Numbered from the stretch's first letter, positions 50,255 to 59,018 are shown. The stretch: DNA of 64,000 nucleotides from Acidobacteriota bacterium (GCA_016195985.1 JACPYP010000020.1:248001-312000), one strand, 5' to 3'. The notes: generated from the sequence alone by a model not told the origin. Program-made: numbers and translations.

Positions 50255-52762
50255 CTAGAACACCCGCAACAACGCGACGTAGCCGTTCACGGTTTTCACG
50301 CCGGCGATGTCGCTTTGCAGTCCCGCGCCCAGGTTCACCCGCACCGCCGTGAACCACCAGAAGCCCGGCAGGTCGCCGGACACGCCCAGGCCGCTCACCC
50401 CGTAGGTTTTCCCGTCATCCAGGCTGCGGGCGCGGGCGTGTTCCAGGCTGAGGGTCAGGCGCAGGCTGGGGCCCGTGGGAATGGCCATGCCCGCCTTGGC
50501 ATAGGCCACCTGGTCCGCGGCGATGGCGTTGGAGCGGATGCCCGCGATGCGCACCAGGGAGCCGGCGCCGCCCACGTCCAGGGAATTGAAGCGATCGAAG
50601 GCGCGGCCTCCCACCCAGCCCGCCTCGCCATGAAACCAGAAGCCGGGCCGGGTTTCGCGGTCGAGGCCCAGGCTGCCGCCGTAGCGCTTGAAGGCGCCGC
50701 CTTCGGGCACCACCAGCGGCCGGGCGGCGGTGCCGTAGGTGCCTTCGGGGCGCTGGCCCCAGCTGTGGAAGCCCCGCACCTGGAAGCCCCGGAACAGCCA
50801 GGATCCCTGCAGGCTGGCCGCGCGGGTCAGGCCCGAGGGGGGCAGGACATATCCCGGCGTCCGGTACTTGGTCTCGCCTTCGCTGAAGGCGTCGTACCGG
50901 AAATCGCCCCGGCCTTCCAGGCGGAAGCCCAGGCCCAGGTCATGGCCCAGCTCCACGCCCATCATGCCGAAGCGACGGCCCACGCCATCGTGGTCCGCCA
51001 GCCTTCCGTCCACCACGGGCCGCTCGGTGCCCTTCAGCAGCAGGGCTGTGGCGTTGGCGCTCAGGTCGAAGCTGCCCAGGCCCCGGGGAATGGCCAGGCT
51101 GGCCGTGTTGAACACCCCGGCGGTGAGGGCGTTCAGCTGCACCCCCTTCCCGAAGGCGTTGAAGTCGAAGTAGGCCAGGCCCGCCAGCGGCAGCACCGGC
51201 GGCTCCAGGCCGGGATCCACCAGCACCACCGCCGCGATGGCCCGCCCATTGCTCTTGGCGTGCTCCTCGATCCGGCGCGTGCCGTCGCTCTGGCGCGTGA
51301 AGTACCGCGCCCCTTCAGGCGTCACTTTCAGCATGGTGGAGGCGGAGCCGCGGGCGGCCTCCCGCTCCGCGGCGAAGCGCCCGCCGTTCAGCTCGAAATC
51401 CCGGTAGGTGAACCGCCGCTGCACCTGCACCACGCCCCCGGCGCTCACCCACCGCTCGAAGGTCCGCACCGCCACGGGCCGCCAAACCTCCGGGGCCACC
51501 GCCCCGTAGGTGAGCACCTCCCGCTCGCTCTTCACCGTGCCCGGCAGGTTGGACCGTTCGCGGCGCTCCTCGATGATCCGTCCGCTGGCCTCCTCCACCT
51601 CCAGCTCGCCGCTGTAAGCCAGGGGGTCGGGGCTCACGGGCTCGAAGCGGAGCAGCCTGCGTCCAGGCCCCGCCGGACCGCCGTCCCGGTAGCGGTACCG
51701 CTCGGCCAGGCTGAGGGACAGCGGCAGCGACACGGAGCGGCGGCTTTCGATGAGGGGCAGCTGCACTTCCCCCTTCAGGTTCGCCGTGACGCCGTTGAAG
51801 CGCACTTCCTTCTGGAGGAGTTCGGGCCAGTCGCCCGCCTGCTCGAAGTATCCGAAGGTGAACCCCAGGTCGCCTCCCTGCCCGCTCTGGCCCTGGATGT
51901 GCAGGTCCAGGTCCGCCTTGGCCTGGAGGGTGCGGACCTGGGCCCGCGAGCGCAGCTGCGTGGCGCGCACCAGCGCCAGCAGGGCGCCCACGTCGTAGGC
52001 CTCGGCCCCGGTGACGGCTACCTCGGTGCGGTCCCTCGGCAGCGGCGCCTCCGCCCATTGGCCGTTCGCAAACACCCAGCGCCGCGACGCCCCGGCGCGG
52101 TTGCGCAAGGTGAGGTCGCCCTGGCCGCCTTCCACCTCCTGGAACCCCGGCGGAATGAGACCCGCGAGCTGGGCGGAGGCACCCCCGGAGGGCACCACCA
52201 GGCGGCCGCCATCGCCCAGGAGGGTGGAGGCCAGGATGCCGGGTTCCTTGGGCAGCCAGAGGGTCCACGGCCGGCCCGGAAAGGTTTCCTGGGCCTGAGC
52301 CAGCTGACCGCGCCAAGCCCCCGGTTCCAGGGACAGGTCCGAGGGCACCAGGGCCCCGCCGTCCACGGCGCCCCAGGCGGCTTCGTCCAACAGGGCCGGG
52401 GCCTTGGCGTCGAAGGCCACGTACAGGCGCTGGGCCGGAGCCTGCGCCTTCAGAGCCTGCGCCGCCGCCAGCAGGAGGGGCAGGCGGGCCCCATCCAGGG
52501 GCAGGCGCAGCCGGACCGCCGCCGCCTCGCGCAAGGGCGCCACGAGGGCCTGCCATCGCTGGCGGGTGGCCTCCACCTGGGCTGCGTCGCGGTTGTCCTT
52601 CGGCAGCAGGTCCTGGGGCTGAACGGCCCGCAGATCCAGATCCGCCGGAAGAGGCTCGCCGGTGCTCAGCGGGCGCAGCAGGCTCAGCGGCGCGGTCTGA
52701 GGCGGTTGGGCCATCAGCGCCGGGAGGAGGGAGGGCAGGATCAAAAGGGCGTTGCGCGGCAC
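50255..52762 (-). CDS. Large secreted or outer-membrane protein of unknown family
   Basis: 835 residues with a signal peptide (MPRNALLILPSLLPALMAQ). Residues about 40-260 are Ala/Leu-rich alpha/beta, about 260-540 beta-rich, and the last 290 (AYFDFNAFGKGVQLNAL onward) look like outer-membrane strands ending in YVALLRVF with a terminal Phe, reminiscent of an Omp85-like barrel. I recognise no family. The leader region at 52763-52842 is short and shared with the divergent pilC/gspF gene. Confidence 0.6.
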   Translation of the reverse strand: MPRNALLILPSLLPALMAQPPQTAPLSLLRPLSTGEPLPADLDLRAVQPQDLLPKDNRDAAQVEATRQRWQALVAPLREAAAVRLRLPLDGARLPLLLAAAQALKAQAPAQRLYVAFDAKAPALLDEAAWGAVDGGALVPSDLSLEPGAWRGQLAQAQETFPGRPWTLWLPKEPGILASTLLGDGGRLVVPSGGASAQLAGLIPPGFQEVEGGQGDLTLRNRAGASRRWVFANGQWAEAPLPRDRTEVAVTGAEAYDVGALLALVRATQLRSRAQVRTLQAKADLDLHIQGQSGQGGDLGFTFGYFEQAGDWPELLQKEVRFNGVTANLKGEVQLPLIESRRSVSLPLSLSLAERYRYRDGGPAGPGRRLLRFEPVSPDPLAYSGELEVEEASGRIIEERRERSNLPGTVKSEREVLTYGAVAPEVWRPVAVRTFERWVSAGGVVQVQRRFTYRDFELNGGRFAAEREAARGSASTMLKVTPEGARYFTRQSDGTRRIEEHAKSNGRAIAAVVLVDPGLEPPVLPLAGLAYFDFNAFGKGVQLNALTAGVFNTASLAIPRGLGSFDLSANATALLLKGTERPVVDGRLADHDGVGRRFGMMGVELGHDLGLGFRLEGRGDFRYDAFSEGETKYRTPGYVLPPSGLTRAASLQGSWLFRGFQVRGFHSWGQRPEGTYGTAARPLVVPEGGAFKRYGGSLGLDRETRPGFWFHGEAGWVGGRAFDRFNSLDVGGAGSLVRIAGIRSNAIAADQVAYAKAGMAIPTGPSLRLTLSLEHARARSLDDGKTYGVSGLGVSGDLPGFWWFTAVRVNLGAGLQSDIAGVKTVNGYVALLRVF

Positions 52763-52842
52763 GAGGCCTCCAGGCGGATAGGGGCTGCTGCTGCGACGGT
52801 ACCTCGGTTTATCCGTTATTCTCTAGATCTCCTTAGGTGCCC

Positions 52843-54030
52843 ATGCGATTCACGGTCCGACTCACCCATGCCAACGGCGAAGTCCTGGTGCGCGAATTCG
52901 AGTCCGAATCCGAGACCGCCCTCCGGACCCGGGTGCTGGCCGAGGGCGGCTTCCCCCTGGAGATCACCCGCACGGACACAGCCTTCCGGAGCCGACCCCA
53001 GCTCAAGACCGAATCCCTGGTGCTCTTCAATCAGGAACTGCTGGCCCTGTTGAAGGCGGGCATCCCCCTGCTGCAGTCCCTCGAACTGCTGGTGGGCCAC
53101 GGCAAGGACGCCCAACTGCGGCGCAGCCTGGCCCAGGTGGTGGAGCTGGTGCGCGAAGGCATGTCCTTTTCCGACGCGCTGGAACAGGCGGGCTCCTTCC
53201 CCCCCGTCTACCGGAGCAACGTGGTGGCGGGCGAGCGCAGCGGCACCATGACAGAAGTGCTGGCCCGCTGGCTGGCCTTCCAGAAATTCGCCCAGACCAG
53301 CCGCCGCCGCATTCTGGAGGCCCTGTTCTACCCCTCCTTCCTGGTGCTGGTGATGGTCCTGGCCCTGGGGGTGATCTTCAATGTGGTGCTTCCCCGCTTC
53401 TCGGAGTTCTACTCGGGCGGCGACATCGAAATGCCCCTCATCACCAAGGTCCTGCTGGCGGCGGGCAAATTCATCAGCTCCACCCTCTGGCTCCAGGGCC
53501 TCCTCGTCCTGGGCCTGGCGGTCTTCATCCGCTGGATGATCGCCTCCGAGGCGGGCCGCAGGATGGCGGAACGCCTTCTGCTCAGGCTGCCCAGGCTCGG
53601 CACCCTCTATCGCATGTACCACTCCAGCGTGTTCTGCCGGACCCTAGGCGTGCTGCTCTCCGGCGGACTGCCCGTGGTGCAGGCGCTGGAAGTGGTGCAG
53701 CGCACCAGCCCCAGCGAGCGGATGAAAGCGGGCCTGCTGGCCATCACCGACAAGGTGCGGGCCGGAAGCAGCCTCCACCTGGCGCTGGAACAGGGCAAGG
53801 TGTTGGATCCCCTGGCCGTGGAAATGATCCGGGTGGGCGAGCAGAGCAGCGCCCTGCCCGAGATGCTCGACCACGTGGCCAACTTCTTCGATCAGGAAGT
53901 GGAAAAGGCCACCACCGCCGTCACCAGCCTCATCGGCCCCGTGCTCATCCTCTTCATGGGCGTGGTGGTGCTGGGCCTGCTGCTGGCCATCTACGTGCCG
54001 CTGTTCAATGCGAGCAACGTGATTCATTAG
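52843..54030 (+). CDS. Type IV pilus/type II secretion inner-membrane protein PilC/GspF
   Basis: 395 residues with the duplicated T2SF domain: LVLFNQELLALLKAGIPLLQSLELL and SSVFCRTLGVLLSGGLPVVQALEVV begin the two cytoplasmic repeats, each followed by membrane segments (about 170-195, 215-235, 365-390). It is the platform protein for pilus or secretion assembly. No other pil/gsp gene is near, so it serves machinery encoded elsewhere. A GTG two codons upstream is an alternative start. Confidence 0.88.
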   Translation: MRFTVRLTHANGEVLVREFESESETALRTRVLAEGGFPLEITRTDTAFRSRPQLKTESLVLFNQELLALLKAGIPLLQSLELLVGHGKDAQLRRSLAQVVELVREGMSFSDALEQAGSFPPVYRSNVVAGERSGTMTEVLARWLAFQKFAQTSRRRILEALFYPSFLVLVMVLALGVIFNVVLPRFSEFYSGGDIEMPLITKVLLAAGKFISSTLWLQGLLVLGLAVFIRWMIASEAGRRMAERLLLRLPRLGTLYRMYHSSVFCRTLGVLLSGGLPVVQALEVVQRTSPSERMKAGLLAITDKVRAGSSLHLALEQGKVLDPLAVEMIRVGEQSSALPEMLDHVANFFDQEVEKATTAVTSLIGPVLILFMGVVVLGLLLAIYVPLFNASNVIH

Positions 54031-54052
54031 GGCCCAAGCCAACGGGAAAAAT

Positions 54053-55687
54053 ATGGTTTCAGTCCAGGCAGTGTTCCTTCTATGCGCGCTGACGGCCATC
54101 CGCCCCGTGGATACGGCGCCCCTTCGGACGGCCTCTCCCCAAGCGGCGAAACAGACGATGGAGCAGCTGGAGGCTGCTGCGAACCGCGGCGACGCAGATT
54201 CCCAACGGGAGTTGGGAGACCGCCTATTCCAAGGCCGGGATGGGGCCTCCAGGGATGAGGTCAAGGGGGTCCACTGGTATCGCAAGGCGGCGAACCAAGG
54301 CCACGTCATGGCCATCGCCGACCTCGGGTATTGCACGCTCCATGGTTTTGGCGGGCTCGCCAAGGATGAGCCCCTGGCCCTCATCCTGTTCCAGGAGGCC
54401 GCAGAGAAGAAGAATGCTTATGCTGCACGCATGTTGGGCTGGATGTGCGAATGGGGCCGCGGCACGCCAAGGGACGACGCGAAGGCCGCCGACTGGTACC
54501 AGCGCGCCGCCGACCTTGGCGACATCGACGCCCTCATGAGCCTTGCGTGGCTGACGGAGTCTGGCCGAGGCGTTCCAAAGAACGATTGGGAGGCGGCAAG
54601 AATGTACGCCATCGGCGTGTCCAAGGGGAACGCCATCGGAATGAACAACCTGGGCTGGTTCTACGTGAGCGGAAGGGCCGGCCTCCCGAAGAACTATGAA
54701 GCGGCTCGCCAGCTGTTCGAGATTGCGGCCGTTCAGGGGAATTCTCGCGCGGACGGCAATCTGGGCTACCTGTACGAAAACGGGCTGGGAATGCCGCGTG
54801 ATCTCATCGCCTCCATGTCCCATTACAAGGATGCCGCCAAAGAGGGTGATCTCCTGTCGCAGTTGCACCTCGGCTACATCTACGAATTCGGCCGCCCGAT
54901 CCCGAAGGATCCGGGCCAAGCCTTCCATTTCTACCTCCTGGCCGCAGATCAGAGTGATGCGGAAGCCTTCCATGGACTCGCCCGGCTTCTGCTTGTGCGA
55001 GCCGCTCCTGCACCGGAGGAGGCGGCTACCCTTATTCCGCTTTGTCGAGAGCACCTGAAGCGCGGCCGGACCGAAGCCAGGGTTGCGCTGGCTCTCGCCC
55101 TTCTATCTGGGGTTGGCGCGTCCGCCCAGCTTGACGAAGGGAAACGGTTGCTTCTTGAGGCGACCCGCGATCAGCCGCCCTCTCCCTTTCTGCCCCTTAT
55201 CTCCCATCAGTTCATGACGGGGAACACCTTTCCAAAGGATGCCGCTTTTGGAATGTCGCTCCTCGATGCTGCGGTCCAGCAAGGGGCCCCGGGAGCGAAG
55301 ATTGAATGGGCCAAGGCTCAGCTCGATGGCCCATCGGAGCTTCAGAGGAGAGGGCTGTCCACCCTCAAGGCGTTAAGTCAGGCCGGCGATGGAAAGGCCG
55401 CCTTCGAACTCGGGCTTCTCTACCAAAATGGCCGAGGCGTTCCGGCCTCTCCGACCAAGGCCATGTCCCTGTTCGCCAAAGCCGCTGCGGCGGGACTGGC
55501 TGAAGCCATGTTCCACCTGGGGCTGATCCATCAGGCAGGAATCGGAGTTCCCATCAACCCTAGGAAAGCCAAGGAGTGGTATCTCAAGGCCGAATCGGCG
55601 GGCTGGCCGTCCGCCAAAGGCCGGGTTCTCCCAGATGGGAAGCTCGCGCCCCTCTCCACCCTCACCGGAGGCATCCCTTTCAATTAG
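54053..55687 (+). CDS. Sel1-repeat protein, secreted
   Basis: 544 residues with a signal-like N-terminus (MVSVQAVFLLCALTAIRPVDT) and about ten Sel1 (SLR) repeats of 36 residues, e.g. AKDEPLALILFQEAAEKKNAYAARMLGWMCEWGRG and PTKAMSLFAKAAAAGLAEAMFHLGLIHQAG. SLR proteins act as scaffolds. The third codon position carries visibly more A and T than its neighbours, so it may be a more recent arrival. GGGAAAAAT precedes the ATG, 22 bases after the PilC/GspF stop. Confidence 0.82.
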   Translation: MVSVQAVFLLCALTAIRPVDTAPLRTASPQAAKQTMEQLEAAANRGDADSQRELGDRLFQGRDGASRDEVKGVHWYRKAANQGHVMAIADLGYCTLHGFGGLAKDEPLALILFQEAAEKKNAYAARMLGWMCEWGRGTPRDDAKAADWYQRAADLGDIDALMSLAWLTESGRGVPKNDWEAARMYAIGVSKGNAIGMNNLGWFYVSGRAGLPKNYEAARQLFEIAAVQGNSRADGNLGYLYENGLGMPRDLIASMSHYKDAAKEGDLLSQLHLGYIYEFGRPIPKDPGQAFHFYLLAADQSDAEAFHGLARLLLVRAAPAPEEAATLIPLCREHLKRGRTEARVALALALLSGVGASAQLDEGKRLLLEATRDQPPSPFLPLISHQFMTGNTFPKDAAFGMSLLDAAVQQGAPGAKIEWAKAQLDGPSELQRRGLSTLKALSQAGDGKAAFELGLLYQNGRGVPASPTKAMSLFAKAAAAGLAEAMFHLGLIHQAGIGVPINPRKAKEWYLKAESAGWPSAKGRVLPDGKLAPLSTLTGGIPFN

Positions 55688-55690
55688 GCG

Positions 55691-56878
55691 CTACCGGTAT
55701 TTCCGCTTCAGCCACTTCTGCGGATCCTGGGGCTGGGCCTGGTGGCGGATCTCGAAGCCCAGCCTGGGGCCGTCCACGGTGTCGCCCACGGCGCCCACGG
55801 ATTCGCCCGCGCGCAGCACCTGGCCTTTGCTCACACTCAGCCCCAGCAGGTGCGTGTAGAGGGTGAACCAGCCGCCACCATGGTCGAGGATCACCATGGG
55901 GCCGTAGCTCTGGTAGTAGTCCGCGAAGGCCACCTTCCCGTCGGCCACCGCGCCGACCGGAGCCCCGCCGTTGGCGGCGATGAGCAGGCCACTCTGCATG
56001 GTCTTGGTGTGGAAGCGCGGATGCAGGTGCTCTCCGAAACTCTGCGAAAGCGTGCCCTCCACGGGCTGGGGCAGCTCGCCCCGCAGGTTCGAGAAGGCCA
56101 CTGCGGCCTCGAAGGCCTCGCCCTTCGGCTTGCCCAGCAGGCCCGAAAGCAGGCGCTCCAGCTGCAGGGCCTCTTCGGCCAATTCGGCCTGGGCCTGCTT
56201 CTGCGAAGCCTCGTCCTTCTGCAACCCATCGAGGAAGCTGTTGAGCTTCTCCTCCTGGAGGCGGAGGGCGGCCTGCAACTGGGCCGCCTCCTTCTCGTCG
56301 GCAGCCACCCGCGCGAGCACTTCCTTCAGGGCCTTTTCCTTGGTGGCGAGATCGCCCTGCAAACGATGGACCTGCCCCAGCTGTTTGCGTTCCTGCAGGC
56401 GCGCCCAGGCTAGCATGCGGCCCCGCACCAGCCAGGCCTCCAGATCCTTGAAGGTGGCGTAGAGCCCCAGATCGCCCCAGGGCCCCAGGGCCTGCATCCA
56501 CCGCACCTGTCTGCGCAGATCGCTCTGAAGCCGCTGGACCTCGCCCTGGATGCGGGCCTGCTCGCGGCCGATGACCTGCACTTCGCTTTGGGCCTGATCC
56601 CGGCGGAGCCGCGCGCCCTCCACCTGGGCCTTGGCCCGGTCCCGCTGCAGGGAGATGCCCTGGATTTCCACCAGCACGCCTTTGCGGCGTTTCTTCAGCG
56701 AGGCGAGCTGCTGATCCACCTGGTTCAACCGGCCCTGGATGTCCGCCAGTTTCTGGCGCAGCTCCGCTGGATCCTGAGCGCTGTGCGCCAGCAACCCATG
56801 GGCGCCGGACGCCAGCAACCCATGGGCGCTTGACGCCAGCAGGACCGCCGGCAGGAACAGGCTCAGGTGGCGCCGCAC
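55691..56878 (-). CDS. EnvC/NlpD-like M23 protein, probable amidase activator
   Basis: 395 residues: signal peptide, long coiled coil (about 36-255), then a LytM domain (about 275-395; HTKTMQSGLLIAANGGAPVGAVADGKV, YGPMVILDHGGGWFTLYTHL). Zinc residues are broken: the HxnD site lacks the Asp (SGL) and HLHFE reads RLGFE, so it should not cut peptidoglycan itself but activate amidases as EnvC does. The signal region carries three 8-residue repeats (13-36), encoded by 24-bp tandem repeats. GTG start, three bases after the upstream gene. Confidence 0.85.
   Translation of the reverse strand: MRRHLSLFLPAVLLASSAHGLLASGAHGLLAHSAQDPAELRQKLADIQGRLNQVDQQLASLKKRRKGVLVEIQGISLQRDRAKAQVEGARLRRDQAQSEVQVIGREQARIQGEVQRLQSDLRRQVRWMQALGPWGDLGLYATFKDLEAWLVRGRMLAWARLQERKQLGQVHRLQGDLATKEKALKEVLARVAADEKEAAQLQAALRLQEEKLNSFLDGLQKDEASQKQAQAELAEEALQLERLLSGLLGKPKGEAFEAAVAFSNLRGELPQPVEGTLSQSFGEHLHPRFHTKTMQSGLLIAANGGAPVGAVADGKVAFADYYQSYGPMVILDHGGGWFTLYTHLLGLSVSKGQVLRAGESVGAVGDTVDGPRLGFEIRHQAQPQDPQKWLKRKYR
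56786..56841. repeat. 24-bp tandem repeat in signal-peptide region of M23 gene
   Basis: CGCCAGCAACCCATGGGCGC recurs at 56786 and 56810, and the truncated CGCCAGCA at 56834: 2.3 copies with period 24. It encodes LLASSAHG, LLASGAHG and LLAHSAQD. A multiple of three keeps frame, so copy number could vary without loss of the gene. Confidence 0.8.
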
Positions 56879-56881
56879 CAG

Positions 56882-57622
56882 CTACTTCCTGCTGCCCGCG
56901 GGAAGGAGCATGGCCAGGGCGCCCAGCACCAGCGGCCCGCCGATGGACAGGGGCAGCGCCAAAGGCGAGAAGGGGTCCGAGGGCAGCTGGGCCATGGGTA
57001 GCAGGCGGACGAGGATCTCGAGCGCCTTCACCTGGCCCGCCGTCCAACCCAAATCCTGACCGAAATCGAGGAAGAAGCTCAGCCGCGGCCCCAGCTCGCG
57101 GAGCAGCAGGGTCAGCAGCAAGGCCAAGCCGGCGCTGGATTTCAGCAGGCGCGACAACAGCACCGCCCACAGCAGCATCTGCAGGCCCAGCAGCAACCCG
57201 TGCAGATCCGCCCGCAGCAGCTCGGGCGGGAAAGCTTCGCCGACGAGGCGCCAGCTCAGGGCCCACACCGGAATCAGCGCCACCTGCGACAGGAACAGTC
57301 CATGGGCGAAACCCAGCCCCGTGCCCGCGAAGAACCCTTTCAGCCGCTCCCCCCGCGCGGCGGCGGCGGTCCACTGGCTCACGGGCCCGAAGGCTCCCAG
57401 CAGCACCACCAGGGAGACGGCCCAGTACATCGCTCCCACCAGGTTGCCCAGGGCGTAGGAGCGCAGCGAATCAGCCCCGAGCGGAATGGCCGTGCCGAAC
57501 AGCAGAATCTGCGAACCGCCATCCCCCTGCTGGCCCCGCACCGCCATGACCACCAGGCCGGTGACAAACAGGCAGATCAGCGCCCAGGTGATGCGCAGCT
57601 TCGAACTACCAAACCGATCCAT
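56882..57622 (-). CDS. Membrane protein of unknown function, six TM
   Basis: 246 residues with hydrophobic segments near 10-30, 55-80, 98-122, 138-160, 163-182 and 224-244. The layout slightly resembles ABC-2-type permeases, but no ATPase is adjacent and I see no signature. It sits directly upstream of the EnvC-like gene, where many bacteria have ftsX, yet it lacks the large periplasmic loop of FtsX. CTGGAG precedes the start. Confidence 0.65.
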   Translation of the reverse strand: MDRFGSSKLRITWALICLFVTGLVVMAVRGQQGDGGSQILLFGTAIPLGADSLRSYALGNLVGAMYWAVSLVVLLGAFGPVSQWTAAAARGERLKGFFAGTGLGFAHGLFLSQVALIPVWALSWRLVGEAFPPELLRADLHGLLLGLQMLLWAVLLSRLLKSSAGLALLLTLLLRELGPRLSFFLDFGQDLGWTAGQVKALEILVRLLPMAQLPSDPFSPLALPLSIGGPLVLGALAMLLPAGSRK

Positions 57623-57673
57623 GAGGGCTCCAGACGGGATGTTCTGATCATACCCGGCCGCATGAAAGCGGCC

Positions 57674-58048
57674 TCAGTACAGGAGCCGTTTGACCTCCAG
57701 GCTGCGGGTTCCGAAGTTCAGCAGGAGCGCTGTTTTCAGGGCAGCAGCTTTGAGGTAGTTCAGGGTTTGCGCCAGGTGGATATCTTCGATGGCCTTGACG
57801 GCCTTGAGTTCGACAATGACCCTCCCCTCCACCAGGAGATCAGCGAAGAAGGTTCCCACCAGAGACCCGTCATAATGCACCTGGATGGGCCGCTGCTGCT
57901 CAGCCTTAAGGCCGGTTTTCCGAAGCTCATGCAGAAGCGCATTCTCGTAGACCTTCTCCAGAAAGCCGCAGCCCAAAACAGCATGCACGCGGAAGGCGCA
58001 CCCCAAGATCTGTTCCGTCAGCTCCGCATCAGGCCCCAACACCACCAT
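57674..58048 (-). CDS. GxxExxY-family protein
   Basis: 124 residues with the naming motif GFLEKVYENAL and the PD-(D/E)xK-like core LVEGRVIVELKAVKAIEDIHLAQTLNYLK. The family is widespread and its role unproven (a nuclease-like fold). GGAG six bases before the ATG at 58048 sets the start; an upstream in-frame ATG at 58096 runs into the tandem repeats. These genes often lie next to repeats, as here. Confidence 0.85.
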   Translation of the reverse strand: MVVLGPDAELTEQILGCAFRVHAVLGCGFLEKVYENALLHELRKTGLKAEQQRPIQVHYDGSLVGTFFADLLVEGRVIVELKAVKAIEDIHLAQTLNYLKAAALKTALLLNFGTRSLEVKRLLY

Positions 58049-58092
58049 ATGATCTCCGCTGAGTGTTTCAAACGGTTGAAGACCTAAATTAG

Positions 58093-58428
58093 CCACGGAT
58101 TGAACGGATTGACACGGATTCAGGAGCGCACCACCACCCTTCTTTCAAATCCGTGCAAATCCGTGTCCTCCGTGGTCCAAATTTCCGCCCAGATGCCCCT
58201 CTTCGCAGAGCCCACTGAAACCACGGATTGAACGGATTGACACGGATTCAGGAGTGCACCACCACCCTTCTTTCAAATCCGTGCAAATCCGTGTCCTCCG
58301 TGGCCCAAATTTCTGCTCGGATGCCCCTTTTCGCAGAGCCCACTGAAACCACGGATTGAACGGATTGACACGGATTCAGGAGCGCACCACCACCCTTTTA
58401 AAATCCGTACCAATCCGTATCCGTGGTT
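58093..58428. repeat. 128-bp tandem repeats, 2.6 copies, each a hairpin
   Basis: Copies start at 58093, 58221 and 58349 (the last cut short and diverged). The first two differ at only a few positions. Each unit begins CCACGGATTGAACGGATTG and later carries AATCCGTGCAAATCCGTG, its near complement, so each folds into a long stem. There are no spacers, so this is not CRISPR. It occupies most of the 404-base gap between the GxxExxY gene and argR. Confidence 0.92.
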
Positions 58429-58452
58429 CGAGCCATCCGATGGAAGAGGGCC

Positions 58453-58857
58453 TCAGCGCGTCGCCGACACCCGCGCCAGGTGCGCCTTCACTTCGGCCAT
58501 GCGCTCGGGCAGCACGGCCACGAACACCGTGTCGTCGCCGGCCAGGGTGCCCATCTGCCCGGGCACCGGATCCGCGTCGAGGCTCAGGCCCAGGGCCTGA
58601 GCGAAACCCGGGGCCGTGCGGAGCACCAACAAGTTCGGCGGCACCTCGGTGACGGTGACCTCGGGCAGCACCTGGGCGGAGGCCTCCACCCTGCGGTAAT
58701 GCCCTTGGACCTTCTGCACGCCCAGCCGCTTGAGCCGCCGGGAAAGGGTGGACTGGGTCAGTTCGTGCCCCTGGGCCGCCAGACGGGCCAACAGATCACC
58801 CTGGTCGGTGATGGAAGCGGTCTCCAGCAGGTGGAGGATGAGGCTGTCCAGATCCAT
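58453..58857 (-). CDS. argR: Arginine repressor ArgR
   Basis: 134 residues: N-terminal winged HTH with the conserved SR (QSTLSRRLKRLGVQKVQG) and C-terminal arginine-binding trimer domain with GDDTVFVAVL (GTIAGDDT-type motif). The ATG overlaps TGCATGAAT repeats, which probably form its own operator. It is divergent from argD and faces the arg genes, so it surely controls them in response to L-arginine. Confidence 0.92.
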   Translation of the reverse strand: MDLDSLILHLLETASITDQGDLLARLAAQGHELTQSTLSRRLKRLGVQKVQGHYRRVEASAQVLPEVTVTEVPPNLLVLRTAPGFAQALGLSLDADPVPGQMGTLAGDDTVFVAVLPERMAEVKAHLARVSATR

Positions 58858-58882
58858 GCATGAATGATGCATGAATTTGCAT
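58856..58882. promoter_or_regulatory. ARG-box-like dyads at argR start
   Basis: TGCATGAAT occurs at 58857-58865 and 58868-58876, and ATGCAT-n5-ATGCAT plus ATGCAT...TTGCAT form overlapping dyads. Similar to the TGAAT/TGCA half sites of known ARG boxes. Likely autoregulation. Confidence 0.5.
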
Positions 58883-58932
58883 ACCTCAACAAGGCTGCAT
58901 ATCCGAAACATGGAATTCACGAGATTTTTTGC

Positions 58933-59004
58933 TTGATCAAGAACAAACATAATGCATAATATGCAATCTGCCGCTTGGTTATGCAAACTCCATGCGCGCA
59001 TATG
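58933..59004 (+). promoter_or_regulatory. argD promoter with overlapping ARG-box-like operator
   Basis: TTGATC (58933-58938), 18 bases, TAATAT (58957-58962) is a fair promoter. The dyad AATGCATAATATGCAAT (58951-58967) covers the -10, and further ATGCA half sites follow at 58981 and near 59001. Repressor binding would block RNA polymerase. Confidence 0.5.
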
Positions 59005-59018
59005 CACAGGATGCCCGC

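Noticed and set aside
50315-53053. Open frame of 912 codons on the plus strand
   Set aside because: Antisense to the 835-residue exported protein; Gln/Gly/His/Ala-rich composition of a shadow frame.
55691-56200. Active M23 endopeptidase
   Set aside because: Two of the zinc-ligand motifs are altered, so a catalytic role is unlikely; annotated as an EnvC-like activator.
56882-57622. ftsX upstream of the EnvC-like gene
   Set aside because: Six hydrophobic segments without the large extracytoplasmic loop, and no ftsE adjacent.
58093-58428. CRISPR array
   Set aside because: Units are 128 bp and contiguous, with no unique spacers and no cas genes nearby.
58992-59018. argD start at the ATG at 58992
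   Set aside because: It lies within the ARG-box-like half sites, has no ribosome site, and adds nine residues without family match; 59019 has AGGA at good distance.
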